A DNA stretch of 61,660 bases from positions 1 to 61,660 of the forward strand of contig NZ_JACSQL010000019.1 of the NCBI RefSeq assembly GCF_014836635.1, read 5' to 3'. The position numbers were made by a program, and so were the translations under genes. Below the pieces are notes generated by a model. That model saw nothing but the letters and a program-made list of their open reading frames with translations, was not told where the DNA came from and made no database searches. The stretch is from Paenibacillus gallinarum (GTDB lineage: Bacteria; Bacillota; Bacilli; Paenibacillales; Paenibacillaceae). Positions 53,391 to 61,585 of this stretch are shown here, piece after piece. The stretch's first letter is position 1. Each line of letters starts with the position of its first letter.

Positions 53391-53428
53391 AAGAAGCCGT
53401 AGCCCTGTAATTAGGGTTACGGCTTCTT
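53391..53428 (+). terminator. Terminator of the polyamine operon
   Basis: AAGAAGCCGTAGCCCT/AGGGTTACGGCTTCTT, a 16-bp stem with one mismatch, directly after the stop codon. Confidence 0.9.
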
Positions 53429-53717
53429 ACTCATTTTTGACGTTTCTTATGGTAATGTGGCCAGTCATTCCAGCACAATATTTCGTTTATACAGCAGGTT
53501 TATTATATCTGACCTCACAATAAATCTCCTACTATAGCAAATAATAGTTTGCTATAAGATAACGGGACCCAGTTCCTGTTCCCCCGACGTTATTTCGGAA
53601 AGTTCAGTTCCTCATTATGGAAAGTGGTCGCAAGATAGCGCGGGTACATCCATTCAACAGCGGTTACGGATTTTAAAGCGGAAGTGCCCGTTTACAGTCT
53701 GACGTTTCAGTAAAATA
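53429..53717. other. Gene-poor region with a perfect inverted repeat and a decayed tail
   Basis: TATAGCAAA (53533-53541) and TTTGCTATA (53548-53556) form a perfect inverted repeat with a 6-nt spacer. A minus-strand frame 53590-53691 ends VEWMYPRYLATTFHNEELNF-PK and stop, resembling the end of a lost gene. Confidence 0.35.
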
Positions 53718-54104
53718 TCACCCTTCAACTAAAGCATAATACTTAAGTATTGCTCCATCGATCTCAACCAATAAAATATCTTTTTGTTCTTTACTTGAGT
53801 AAATTTTGGTCCCTACTGGTAGAACATTTGAGGTTCCATTCACAAAATCTTCTGCAATTGAAGTTTGGTTTTTTATTTCTCCAATCTCTTCATTGGGCGT
53901 TAGTACCAATTCATCAACCCAATCAATACCGGTTTTATATATCAAGTCTCTAAACATAAAAATATTCGCATCTGAATCAAGACTTAATATCTCATTAGCA
54001 TCAGGGTTACCAATTACGTTAACAGTTATATTATCTTCTTGTGCATTCATACATCCAGTAATAAGTATTAATAGAAATATTAATACTATTGGAACTTTTC
54101 TCAT
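53718..54104 (-). CDS. Small lipoprotein of unknown function
   Basis: 128 residues from the ATG at 54104 (GGGGAGG six nt ahead); the longer frame to 54182 lacks a ribosome site. Lipobox LITGC (Cys18). The mature part (ILSLDSDANIFMFRDLIYKTGIDWVDEL, then GEIKNQTSIAEDFVNGTSNVLPVGTKIYSS, shortened) resembles small proteins ending in 'GTKIYS...DILLVEIDG...KYYALVEG', a copper-amine-oxidase-like or SH3-like strand pattern. Function unknown. Confidence 0.7.
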   Translation of the reverse strand: MRKVPIVLIFLLILITGCMNAQEDNITVNVIGNPDANEILSLDSDANIFMFRDLIYKTGIDWVDELVLTPNEEIGEIKNQTSIAEDFVNGTSNVLPVGTKIYSSKEQKDILLVEIDGAILKYYALVEG

Positions 54105-54182
54105 CTCAAGCCTCCCCATTGAAACTGTACTTGCATTGATTTTTGATAACTTCAAACTCACGAGTTTTGCATATAATCGCAC

Positions 54183-54548
54183 ATGTATTTTATTCGCGAA
54201 ACCTTTTAACGATCCTTGTCATTATATTTAATAGTTAATAGAAAAGTGTTAATTGTCTTTGCTAGCTATCTTGAAAATATATCAAAACAAATAGGCTGCC
54301 AAACCGACAGGCCTATTTGTTCTACTAAAGTTCAATTGTTCAGATTATTTTCTAACTAGAAGAATAAATAATCATGGCTTCTTTCGTACTTTCATCAATA
54401 GCTATACACAATTTTATAGGAATTCTGAAAAAATCAAGTATTTCCAAAGGAATCTCCTCAATAGATAAAGATACTCGCATTATCAGATTAACGATTCACG
54501 ATAATTTCATAGTTGCTTAGTATCCTATTAGTTTTCCTAATAGATAAC
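54183..54548. other. Intergenic region with a hairpin and a short frame
   Basis: ACAAATAGGC (54287-54296) pairs with GCCTATTTGT (54311-54320). A minus-strand frame of 42 codons, 54352-54480 (MRVSLSIEEIPLEILDFF...), has no ribosome site and is unassigned. Confidence 0.3.
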
Positions 54549-56513
54549 TCAAGGTTCTAATTCAAGATGCATCTTGGCTTCGGCCTCATCCCATGGTACG
54601 GAGTAACCCGCCCCCTTAGCACAAAAGATGGAGGAAGAAGTATACAGTGGATCCGCCTCTTTGCGGTAACCTATCTGCTCAATGACTTCTTCTGTATTAT
54701 GGCATCGATCGTAACCGCTGAACACGCAGCGCATACTGCCTCGTCCATGTGTAAAGGATGCAAATTCTGCACTGTAGTTCATGAAAGTCGACACGGGCAC
54801 CCTGCCTGTAACCACCGCTTGCGTTTCGTTCGTCTGCGGCGGATCAAAAATACCTGAAGCACGTTGAATATCGGACAGTACCCTGCCCAATTCATCAATA
54901 GCGACCTTGATTTTGAAATCGTAATAGGGCTCGAGCAACACATTATCAGCTTTCTCAAGCCCCTGCCGCAACGCTCGAAAGACAGCTTCACGAAAATCGC
55001 CGCCATGGGTATGTTCTTTATGCGCACGTCCTCTAAGCAGTGTAATGTTCACGTCGGTAACAGGCATACCAGTCAGCAGTCCGTGATGCTCCCGTTCATA
55101 TAGATGATCCCGAATCAAATTCTGATAGCTGACATTCAAGTCATCGACATGACATTTGCTATCAAACTTGATGCCGCTACCTCTTTCTCCCGGTTCAATC
55201 AGCAGATGTACTTCTGCATAATGTCGAAGCGGTTCGAAGTGGCCATACCCTTTTACAGCAGACTGAATCGTTTCCTTATACAAGATTTCTGGTTGTCCAA
55301 AAGAGATTGCAAAGCCAAATCGTCCCCTCACAATCTGTTCCAGCACTTCCAGTTGAATCAATCCCATGACGCGGATAGAGATCTCTTGGAATTTCTCATC
55401 CCAGACAACGTTCAGAGACGGTTCCTCTGCCTCCAGCGTACGAAAAGCAGCGAGGACCTTCTGTACGTGTATCGAATTATCGAATAATACCTTTGATTGT
55501 AACGTCGGCTCCGAGTCGTAAGTTAACTTGTCTGATAACAATCCCAGGCCTTGCCCAGCCTCTGCCGCTGACAATCCAGCAACCGCAAACAAATCGCCTG
55601 CTGCCACTTGTTCTATCGGCTGCGACTTGAGACCGTTCATCAAGAAGATCCGCGTGATTTTCTCGTCATATTGGACCCCATTGCTCTCGTAAGCAAGCTC
55701 TTCTCTCACCTTCAACTTACCGCCCAGTGCTTTAATGTATGTGAGTCTCATACCGCTTTCATCGTGCCGGATTTTATACACCCGCCCCTGGAATGAAGCA
55801 TTCTCGTCATAAGACGATGTCGTCAGCAAATGCATCTGTTCTAGAAATTCAATGACACCTGTATCCTGTAGCGCAGAACCATAGGCATAGGGGAAGAGAA
55901 GTCCTGCTGCTATCATCTTCTGCAAGGCCCCCATCCAAAAGCTAGGATCCTCGCTTCCCTCGAGGAACGCTTCTAGTAATGCTTCGTCTCGCTCCGCCAT
56001 AGCCTCTCGCAACGCTTCACCGATGATGCCGTCAGCGAAGCTCTGAGTTATGCAGTATATTTCCCCCGTCAACTGCTGACGGATATCCGCCACAGTTCTG
56101 TCTACGTCTGCGCCGATCCGATCCGTTTTGTTGATAAAGAAGAACGTTGGAATCCGATGCTTGCGCAGCAGTTGCCAGACCGTCTCCGTATGGCCTTGGA
56201 CCCCTTCTACCGCGCTTACAATCAGGATCGCATAATCAATTACCTGAATCGCCCGCTCCATTTCCGGGGAGAAATCGACGTGTCCAGGCGTGTCTATCAA
56301 ATAATAGGTATCTCCTTTATATTCCATTACTGCCTGATCCGCAAACACCGTAATGCCTCTTGCCCTTTCGATGTCGTGGTTGTCCAGAAAAGCATCCTGA
56401 TGATCCACCCGCCCGCGCGACCGGATACTGTTCGTATGATACAGCAGCTGTTCCGCAAAAGTTGTCTTACCTGCATCCACATGGGCGAACAGGCCAATTG
56501 TTAGTCGCTTCAT
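54549..56513 (-). CDS. Tet(M)-type ribosomal protection GTPase
   Basis: 654 residues, close to the usual length of Tet(M)/Tet(O)/TetB(P). EF-G-like protein that displaces tetracycline from the 30S A site. GTPase motifs: G1 AHVDAGKTT (10-18), G2 RGIT (52-55), G3 DTPGH (74-78), G4 NKTD (128-131). Domains II-V are present, with the C-terminal FASFTHGRGSMRCVFSGY block. Sequence is divergent from the classical mobile Tet(M) at the domain IV tips, so resistance must be tested. Ribosome site (AGTAGGA) is weak. G+C is higher than its surroundings. Confidence 0.88.
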   Translation of the reverse strand: MKRLTIGLFAHVDAGKTTFAEQLLYHTNSIRSRGRVDHQDAFLDNHDIERARGITVFADQAVMEYKGDTYYLIDTPGHVDFSPEMERAIQVIDYAILIVSAVEGVQGHTETVWQLLRKHRIPTFFFINKTDRIGADVDRTVADIRQQLTGEIYCITQSFADGIIGEALREAMAERDEALLEAFLEGSEDPSFWMGALQKMIAAGLLFPYAYGSALQDTGVIEFLEQMHLLTTSSYDENASFQGRVYKIRHDESGMRLTYIKALGGKLKVREELAYESNGVQYDEKITRIFLMNGLKSQPIEQVAAGDLFAVAGLSAAEAGQGLGLLSDKLTYDSEPTLQSKVLFDNSIHVQKVLAAFRTLEAEEPSLNVVWDEKFQEISIRVMGLIQLEVLEQIVRGRFGFAISFGQPEILYKETIQSAVKGYGHFEPLRHYAEVHLLIEPGERGSGIKFDSKCHVDDLNVSYQNLIRDHLYEREHHGLLTGMPVTDVNITLLRGRAHKEHTHGGDFREAVFRALRQGLEKADNVLLEPYYDFKIKVAIDELGRVLSDIQRASGIFDPPQTNETQAVVTGRVPVSTFMNYSAEFASFTHGRGSMRCVFSGYDRCHNTEEVIEQIGYRKEADPLYTSSSIFCAKGAGYSVPWDEAEAKMHLELEP

Positions 56514-57078
56514 AGAATCCTACTTTCATCGTTTCTTGTTGATACTGCTCATTTTATTAAAACATAGAAACCGGGAGAATGGGTAGGATCGGGTTATGAA
56601 TGACGTAATAAAATTCGATATCCGCAGAAAAAAGTTTGGAGTCTCGCCGCCATGCCAATACAGACAAACACAACATAAATACACATAACGATTAACCAAT
56701 CTTGAAGATTGGACTATCCCTTCATTTCAATTTTCGTCTTAGAAAAATTTCATAGCTCCCGGATTACTAAAGAAATGTTTCACTATCGATAATCGAAACA
56801 TGTTCATTCCATTACGGCAATCGGTGCAAGTGCTTACACCGATTCAACAGAAAAAGCCGCTAATTAGCGACTATTCATGGGAATCATGTATTCATTTGTA
56901 ATCAATTCTACAGATTTAGAAGAGGTCATCATAAGAGAAGGAGTCCCAATAACACAAGCTTTATTCAAGGTGTCATACTTATGGATTGTACCGCTAATCT
57001 TAGAGACTGCTCCCATATATTTTGCCTTACGTGACATTTCAATCGTCGAAATATTTAAAATTTGGTTATGGGATTTTA
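56514..57078. other. Intergenic region with several palindromes
   Basis: GTTTC...TATCGATA...GAAAC (56777-56799), AATCGGTG/CACCGATT (56819-56844), and AACAGAAAAAGCCGCTAATTAGCG, possibly a degraded dispersed-repeat hairpin. A 71-codon frame at 56877-57092 has no ribosome site and overlaps the VanW gene end. Confidence 0.35.
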
Positions 57079-58008
57079 TTATTCACCGTTAACAGAGGTC
57101 TCTTGTCGATCGACGGTCTCTTCTGGAATCTTATGGGACATGCTCGGTACGTGCCGGGGCCGATATTCGATAAGCTCTGAGGAATAGACAGAAACAGCGA
57201 TTCGTCCTCCGCTGCTGTAAGCCCGAATCAGAATCGGCTGATTGTAGGCATTGTGGAACACAAAATCCGGCCCGCCCCAGCTGACAGTTGCATCCCGCCC
57301 AGTCAAAACGTAAGGAACGTTTCGGCTGTGGGAATACCGCTTCACGATCTGTAATCCCGCTCTGTCAATCGCATTGTATAAAGTGGAGGATACTTGGCAT
57401 ATTCCGCCCCCCACGCCCTCGGAAAGTTCACCTCTAACAATGACGCCCGCTCGTTTATAGCCTTTGTCGACAGTTCTCATGCCCACAACTTCGTTGAATG
57501 AGAATGATTCTCCGGGAAAAACCACTGTGCTGTCAATCGACTTGGCTGCCAAGCCGATGTTATGCGAACGATTTTCGTTATTAGAATTAAAATAGGTAAC
57601 GTAATACCCAATCGCTTTCGTTCGAATCGAAGAAAGTATTTCGGCATCTACTTTTGGATATAGCGGATAGGACGGAACCTCAATCGTCGCCGCTCCTTTT
57701 CCATAGTAATATTCGTAAAATGATATCAGCATTTTTCGCTGATCCAGGCGATGTCCTATGCGTCCTTCTACAATCTGGCCGTCCGGCCCTATTCGCGCGT
57801 TTTCTGGCTTTTTCATACTTATTCGATCCAGCTGATCCGCCCACTGATCATAGGTATCCATATTAACGAGTGGAAACACCTCAAGAGCGTGCTCGCTTCG
57901 ATCAATCGTACTCAGCGAGTTTCCATCCTGGGTTATCGTCAGCAGATCTGCCGGGTTTGCCTGCGCCATGAGCAGTCCAAACAGACCCATGATCGATAGC
58001 CATTTCAA
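57079..58008 (-). CDS. VanW-family protein
   Basis: 309 residues from TTG behind AGGAGGCGAG. A hydrophobic N-terminus (about 3-18) suggests export. The C-terminal VanW domain is clear: VFPGESFSFNEVVGMRT, then GGGICQVSSTLYNAIDRAGLQIVKR and GRDATVSWGGPDFVFHN (pieces). The region before it is like the peptidoglycan-binding-type N-domains found in YoaR/VanW proteins. Acts at the cell surface; biochemical role is not settled. Not linked to vancomycin resistance genes here. Confidence 0.88.
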   Translation of the reverse strand: MKWLSIMGLFGLLMAQANPADLLTITQDGNSLSTIDRSEHALEVFPLVNMDTYDQWADQLDRISMKKPENARIGPDGQIVEGRIGHRLDQRKMLISFYEYYYGKGAATIEVPSYPLYPKVDAEILSSIRTKAIGYYVTYFNSNNENRSHNIGLAAKSIDSTVVFPGESFSFNEVVGMRTVDKGYKRAGVIVRGELSEGVGGGICQVSSTLYNAIDRAGLQIVKRYSHSRNVPYVLTGRDATVSWGGPDFVFHNAYNQPILIRAYSSGGRIAVSVYSSELIEYRPRHVPSMSHKIPEETVDRQETSVNGE

Positions 58009-58161
58009 ACTGCACTCGCCTCCTTCCTAAGTAGATTCCATATTTGTCCTTCTGGTATTATGGTAACCTTTTAAGAAAATCATGCAGATGCAGCAGATAT
58101 GGTCGTTCTTTCATGTGAGTGTTTGAACTCGTTTTTATAAACAGAATGTGCCTTCCATTTT

Positions 58162-58893
58162 CTATGAGTATCTATCCAGTGAATTCGTTTCCTGATCCAG
58201 TTCCTGAATTTTAGAAACTAATTTTTCTGAATTGGAACGAAACACTTGATTTGAATCCGTCCAGTCCGATTTCAAAAAATAGGAAGCGTGAAACTTCCAT
58301 CCTTGATGGGCTGGGTTAAATTCCATTTGAATTTCGCGCCCTGGTCTACCTATGTATATCCTAGAACCCGGCTTACGCCATTTGCCAATTTGTGTGATTC
58401 TGTCCCGATTCTGTCCTGTGATATATGTAAACCTATTATTGTATGGAATGTTCCTCAAATGAAACTTTGGACACCCGACAGCAAATACTTGAAGCTGCTG
58501 AAATCCGTATTTTTTCTCCAATAAAAGGCCTGTCCGATAAGCGATCACGCCTCCAGCGCTATGCCCGATAAGGATTACGTGATCCGAAGTTTCTGCATGC
58601 TCGCTAATGATTTGTGATAAACTTGTTACCCGCTTGGACTGGTCATGGGATAGGTCATAGCTAACTTGAGTAAGCTGCTTTGCCAATAGACGGATGAAAG
58701 AGAACCTCGTTATACCGTTTGCAGCCCCATAGGGAAAGATCGTCAAAATTTTTACATTTTGATATCTCTTTGCAATCTCACTTGCAGCTGCTTCAAAATT
58801 ATTACGATAAGTTAGTACACCGGCAAAAAAGCAAACCACCGTACGGCAATTTTTTGTACATGTACTATGGGAGGATACGAACGTTTCAATCAT
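58162..58893 (-). CDS. Alpha/beta hydrolase, lipase-3-like
   Basis: 243 residues, TAGGAGTAA ahead. Nucleophile elbow GHSAGGV with the catalytic serine; CRTVVCFFAGVLTYRNNF is the first strand with oxyanion loop; His candidates are in QGWKFHASYF. No signal peptide, hence cytoplasmic. The pattern resembles the class-3 lipase group of Paenibacillus. Substrate unknown. Confidence 0.75.
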   Translation of the reverse strand: MIETFVSSHSTCTKNCRTVVCFFAGVLTYRNNFEAAASEIAKRYQNVKILTIFPYGAANGITRFSFIRLLAKQLTQVSYDLSHDQSKRVTSLSQIISEHAETSDHVILIGHSAGGVIAYRTGLLLEKKYGFQQLQVFAVGCPKFHLRNIPYNNRFTYITGQNRDRITQIGKWRKPGSRIYIGRPGREIQMEFNPAHQGWKFHASYFLKSDWTDSNQVFRSNSEKLVSKIQELDQETNSLDRYS

Positions 58894-58959
58894 GATTTTA
58901 CTCCTAACATTAAACGATTGATTATTATTTTAGGTGCGAATATTTCAAATTATAAAACA

Positions 58960-58986
58960 AAAAAAGCCCGAACGATCAGGCTTTGT
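58960..58986 (-). terminator. Terminator of the CueP-like gene
   Basis: AAAGCCTGATCG/TTCGGGCTTT stem followed by T7 on the minus strand, 15 nt after the stop. Confidence 0.85.
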
Positions 58987-58999
58987 GGTATATAGAATA

Positions 59000-59530
59000 T
59001 TATGTTAGTTGCATCGTTGTAATACAAGTATTGCTATCTTTAAAAGTACCGATCTCAGATTCTGCTGTTTTGCCATCATACTCTATCTTTACTTGATATT
59101 TCCGATCTCGCGGTAGCCATAGATCAATAAAACCATTCTCTAATGAAGTAATCGTCTCATCCATCACTACAGTACCTTCTTCATCTTGAATAAGAACATC
59201 GAAGTTTTTTTCTACTAATTCCCCTTGGCACCCCGTTAGACTGTGGATAGCACATTCATGTGTGTTTTCAATAAACGGTGCAATGGAAACAAAAAACTCG
59301 TCCTTTGGAAGGTCAAAAGACGTCTTTTTACCATGATCAGTCACAATCAGTTCCTCTGATGTAATAGATGCACTTACATCCTCAAAGGAACCAACACTAT
59401 ACGCATGGACTTTTTCTTTAATATTCTGTGTTCCAGCTTCATTCGATGCACTATTATTACTATGGTTGTTACAAGCTACTGTCACCAGACTTAATAAAAT
59501 AAACGAAACAAGGAGCAAACCCTTTTTCAT
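59000..59530 (-). CDS. CueP-family metal-binding lipoprotein
   Basis: 176 residues from the ATG at 59530 (GGGAGG five nt ahead). Lipobox LVTVAC (Cys20), so surface-anchored. The CueP domain is recognisable by HECAIHSLTGCQGEL (two Cys) and the C-terminal NTCITTMQL with a third; CueP in Salmonella is a periplasmic copper-binding protein. A Gram-positive lipoprotein version with a role in copper handling is inferred. No copper pump is nearby. Confidence 0.8.
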   Translation of the reverse strand: MKKGLLLVSFILLSLVTVACNNHSNNSASNEAGTQNIKEKVHAYSVGSFEDVSASITSEELIVTDHGKKTSFDLPKDEFFVSIAPFIENTHECAIHSLTGCQGELVEKNFDVLIQDEEGTVVMDETITSLENGFIDLWLPRDRKYQVKIEYDGKTAESEIGTFKDSNTCITTMQLT

Positions 59531-59634
59531 AATATCCTCCCATTTTCTTTTCATATTGAAAAGTCATACTATTTCGATCATATCACATAGGTCCTCGCTC
59601 TTTCTTAAATCGTGTCTCAATTACGAACGAAAGA

Positions 59635-60507
59635 TTACCATGACGATAGTTCTGTCCGTTTCCAGTTGTTTTCGGCAACGCAAACATATACATGGTTATC
59701 ATCCCACGCCATCTGTCCTTGGCTACAGGCGCTACTAGACGAAGCAGGCGTATATTTGTTGCGAATACGCAATTTGTCCCCATTTATATCGAGCTTAGTG
59801 TCAGGATCACTCGTGCCAATCCCGACATTACCATTGCTACGTTGTATGCTGAGCGGGGAATCAACCACTTCACCATCATCACCGTAACGGATAAACTGTA
59901 GATTGGATCCCGTATTATCACCCGATTCTTCTGAACTATCTGCCCGAACGACCCATCTCGGTGTCGTCTCATTCTCATTACCGGATACACTTAACTCGAT
60001 ATCTCTATTCGAACCCTTCTCCCCTGCTACCCGCAAGACCCCGTTCATCACATTGAAGTTGGATGAATGGGTACGTATCTCGCTTATATCGGTATCGAAT
60101 GGAATCTCAAATCGGGTGAACAGCTGGTTAGGATATTGGCCAGTCGGTGACATTGTCGTCTCAAACGAGATATGCTTATGGTCATGCTGCTCTGGATTGT
60201 TTGCCTTGTCATGAGAAATAATCGCTGTCTTGTTCCTACCAGCCTCGTCGAGCCAGACAATCGCCGGCTTGGCTCTCTCCGCCGTCCATTGCAGCCGGAT
60301 AAGGTCTGACTGATGTCCTTCCTTCTCAATCCACTTCTTGTCAGTGGACAAATGTAACCGATCATTGTGTGGAATAATGATGTCGTTGCCATTTTGCACG
60401 GCTTGTCCAAGCGTTGTTTCCCCTCCTTGTTTCTGCTCCGTACATCCTGCACCAAGCAAACAAACGCCCCCTAATATAACCGTTACTGCTATTGTCCTTA
60501 ATTTCAT
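59635..60507 (-). CDS. Lipoprotein with phage-tail-fibre-like C-terminal segment
   Basis: 290 residues, CGGAGGAAAA ahead. Lipobox LLGAGC (Cys22). The middle region is beta-rich; near residues 222-250 SNGNVGIGTSDPDTKLDINGDKLRIRN is the 'GNVGIGTxxPxxKLxVxG' motif found at the start of tail-fibre/adhesin chaperone-like repeats of phages and surface proteins. The final 30 residues (QGQMAWDDNHVYVCVAENNWKRT) match a common capsid/fibre tip motif. A membrane-anchored fibre-like protein is unusual. Adhesion or decoy function is only a guess. Confidence 0.75.
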   Translation of the reverse strand: MKLRTIAVTVILGGVCLLGAGCTEQKQGGETTLGQAVQNGNDIIIPHNDRLHLSTDKKWIEKEGHQSDLIRLQWTAERAKPAIVWLDEAGRNKTAIISHDKANNPEQHDHKHISFETTMSPTGQYPNQLFTRFEIPFDTDISEIRTHSSNFNVMNGVLRVAGEKGSNRDIELSVSGNENETTPRWVVRADSSEESGDNTGSNLQFIRYGDDGEVVDSPLSIQRSNGNVGIGTSDPDTKLDINGDKLRIRNKYTPASSSSACSQGQMAWDDNHVYVCVAENNWKRTELSSW

Positions 60508-60924
60508 TTTGTGTTTTCCTCCGTTTTTCGATATGAATTGATTTCATTTCGTATTTATGTACAAAAAAGACCTTGTATGATCGTAGTATATACAACACGC
60601 TGCGTACACCCATTTCATCAATATTCCCGAAAAAATGATTCTTTTCGTCTATAAAATCCCAGCTAAAATTTGTCGATGCCTGTTACTATAGGACTCACCA
60701 TAATGTGAATCACTCCCATTTGCATGTATATAATTTTTGATTCGCTTATGGTCCTTAACTCGGGACAAAAACTTATATCATTTAAATAAAAATCCGCTAA
60801 CACCGATACTTATGATGGGACCGCTTTGTATAATTTCTCAGGATATACTTTCATCGCGATAATGATAGGTAGGTAATAACAAAAGCTACTTTTATACGAT
60901 CCTAAACCAGTATTATAATGGATA
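60508..60924. other. Intergenic region, no gene seen
   Basis: About 417 AT-rich bases. Presumably holds the promoter of the tail-fibre-like lipoprotein gene; no other structure recognised. Confidence 0.3.
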
Positions 60925-60925
60925 A

Positions 60926-61003
60926 AAATAAACAGCAGCATTCTGGATTTATTCCAAAATACTGCTGCGTTTATCAACTAACGCACCTCATTAGCTAATG
61001 AAA
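60926..61003. repeat. Dispersed hairpin/CCCGTTAG repeat, copy at 61.0 kb
   Basis: Hairpin ACAGCAGCATTCTGGA/TCCAAAATACTGCTGC and right arm CAACTAACGCACCTCATTAG then CTAATGA; 22 nt from the stop of the 61025 lipoprotein gene. Confidence 0.65.
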
Positions 61004-61024
61004 TGCTAGAATCTCTGAAGGCTA

Positions 61025-61501
61025 CTATTGAACCTGATTAGCTAAGTCGATTAGGTCGGACTGATCTAATTTATAACTACCTAACTCATCAAAATTTCCG
61101 TTGATATAATAAACATATCGAGCCAAAAATCCATTTTCACTTTCCCACCAAATGGATTGGCTGGTCTCATCCTCTTCGTAATATGCTTGCTTCCCATTTT
61201 CAAGTTCAAAAGGTTCTTTGCCTTGCTTAGATATTTCCTCTGATTTACCAATAACCTTACTCAAGATATATCTTATTTCATGCGTGCTCTGCTTGTTTTT
61301 ATAATGAAAAACATATTGTTGAAGTACATCTGGATTATCAATTGCTATTTCCGTACGAACTTCATTAACTTCAAATGGAAATCTAAACGGTTCATTAAAA
61401 TCATAGAGCATTGATTTACTTATTTGATCGGTTGAATTACCGCTACTACATCCACTTATTAAAAAGAATAATACTAGAAAAGAAAAAGAAATGTTCCTCA
61501 T
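61025..61501 (-). CDS. Lipoprotein of unknown function
   Basis: 158 residues, AAGGGGTG ahead. Lipobox FLISGC (Cys18). The mature part has VRTEIAIDNPDVLQQYVFHY and AYYEEDETSQSIWWESENGFLARYVYYI, an amphipathic beta pattern of a small extracellular domain. Single-gene unit. No assignment. Confidence 0.65.
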   Translation of the reverse strand: MRNISFSFLVLFFLISGCSSGNSTDQISKSMLYDFNEPFRFPFEVNEVRTEIAIDNPDVLQQYVFHYKNKQSTHEIRYILSKVIGKSEEISKQGKEPFELENGKQAYYEEDETSQSIWWESENGFLARYVYYINGNFDELGSYKLDQSDLIDLANQVQ

Positions 61502-61585
61502 GGTTTCACCCCTTATTATTTTAACGGAAAATCACTTCAATTGGGCAGGTTACACTTTCATCAAAACAAAAACACCTTCAAAGTG

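Noticed and set aside
56530..56570. 8-codon frame just upstream of the Tet(M)-like gene as a possible leader peptide
   Set aside because: It has no ribosome site and no alternative hairpins like the known tet(M) leader.
56877..57092. 71-codon hydrophobic frame on the plus strand
   Set aside because: No ribosome site, begins in a degraded hairpin and overlaps the 3' end of the VanW gene; no recognisable family.
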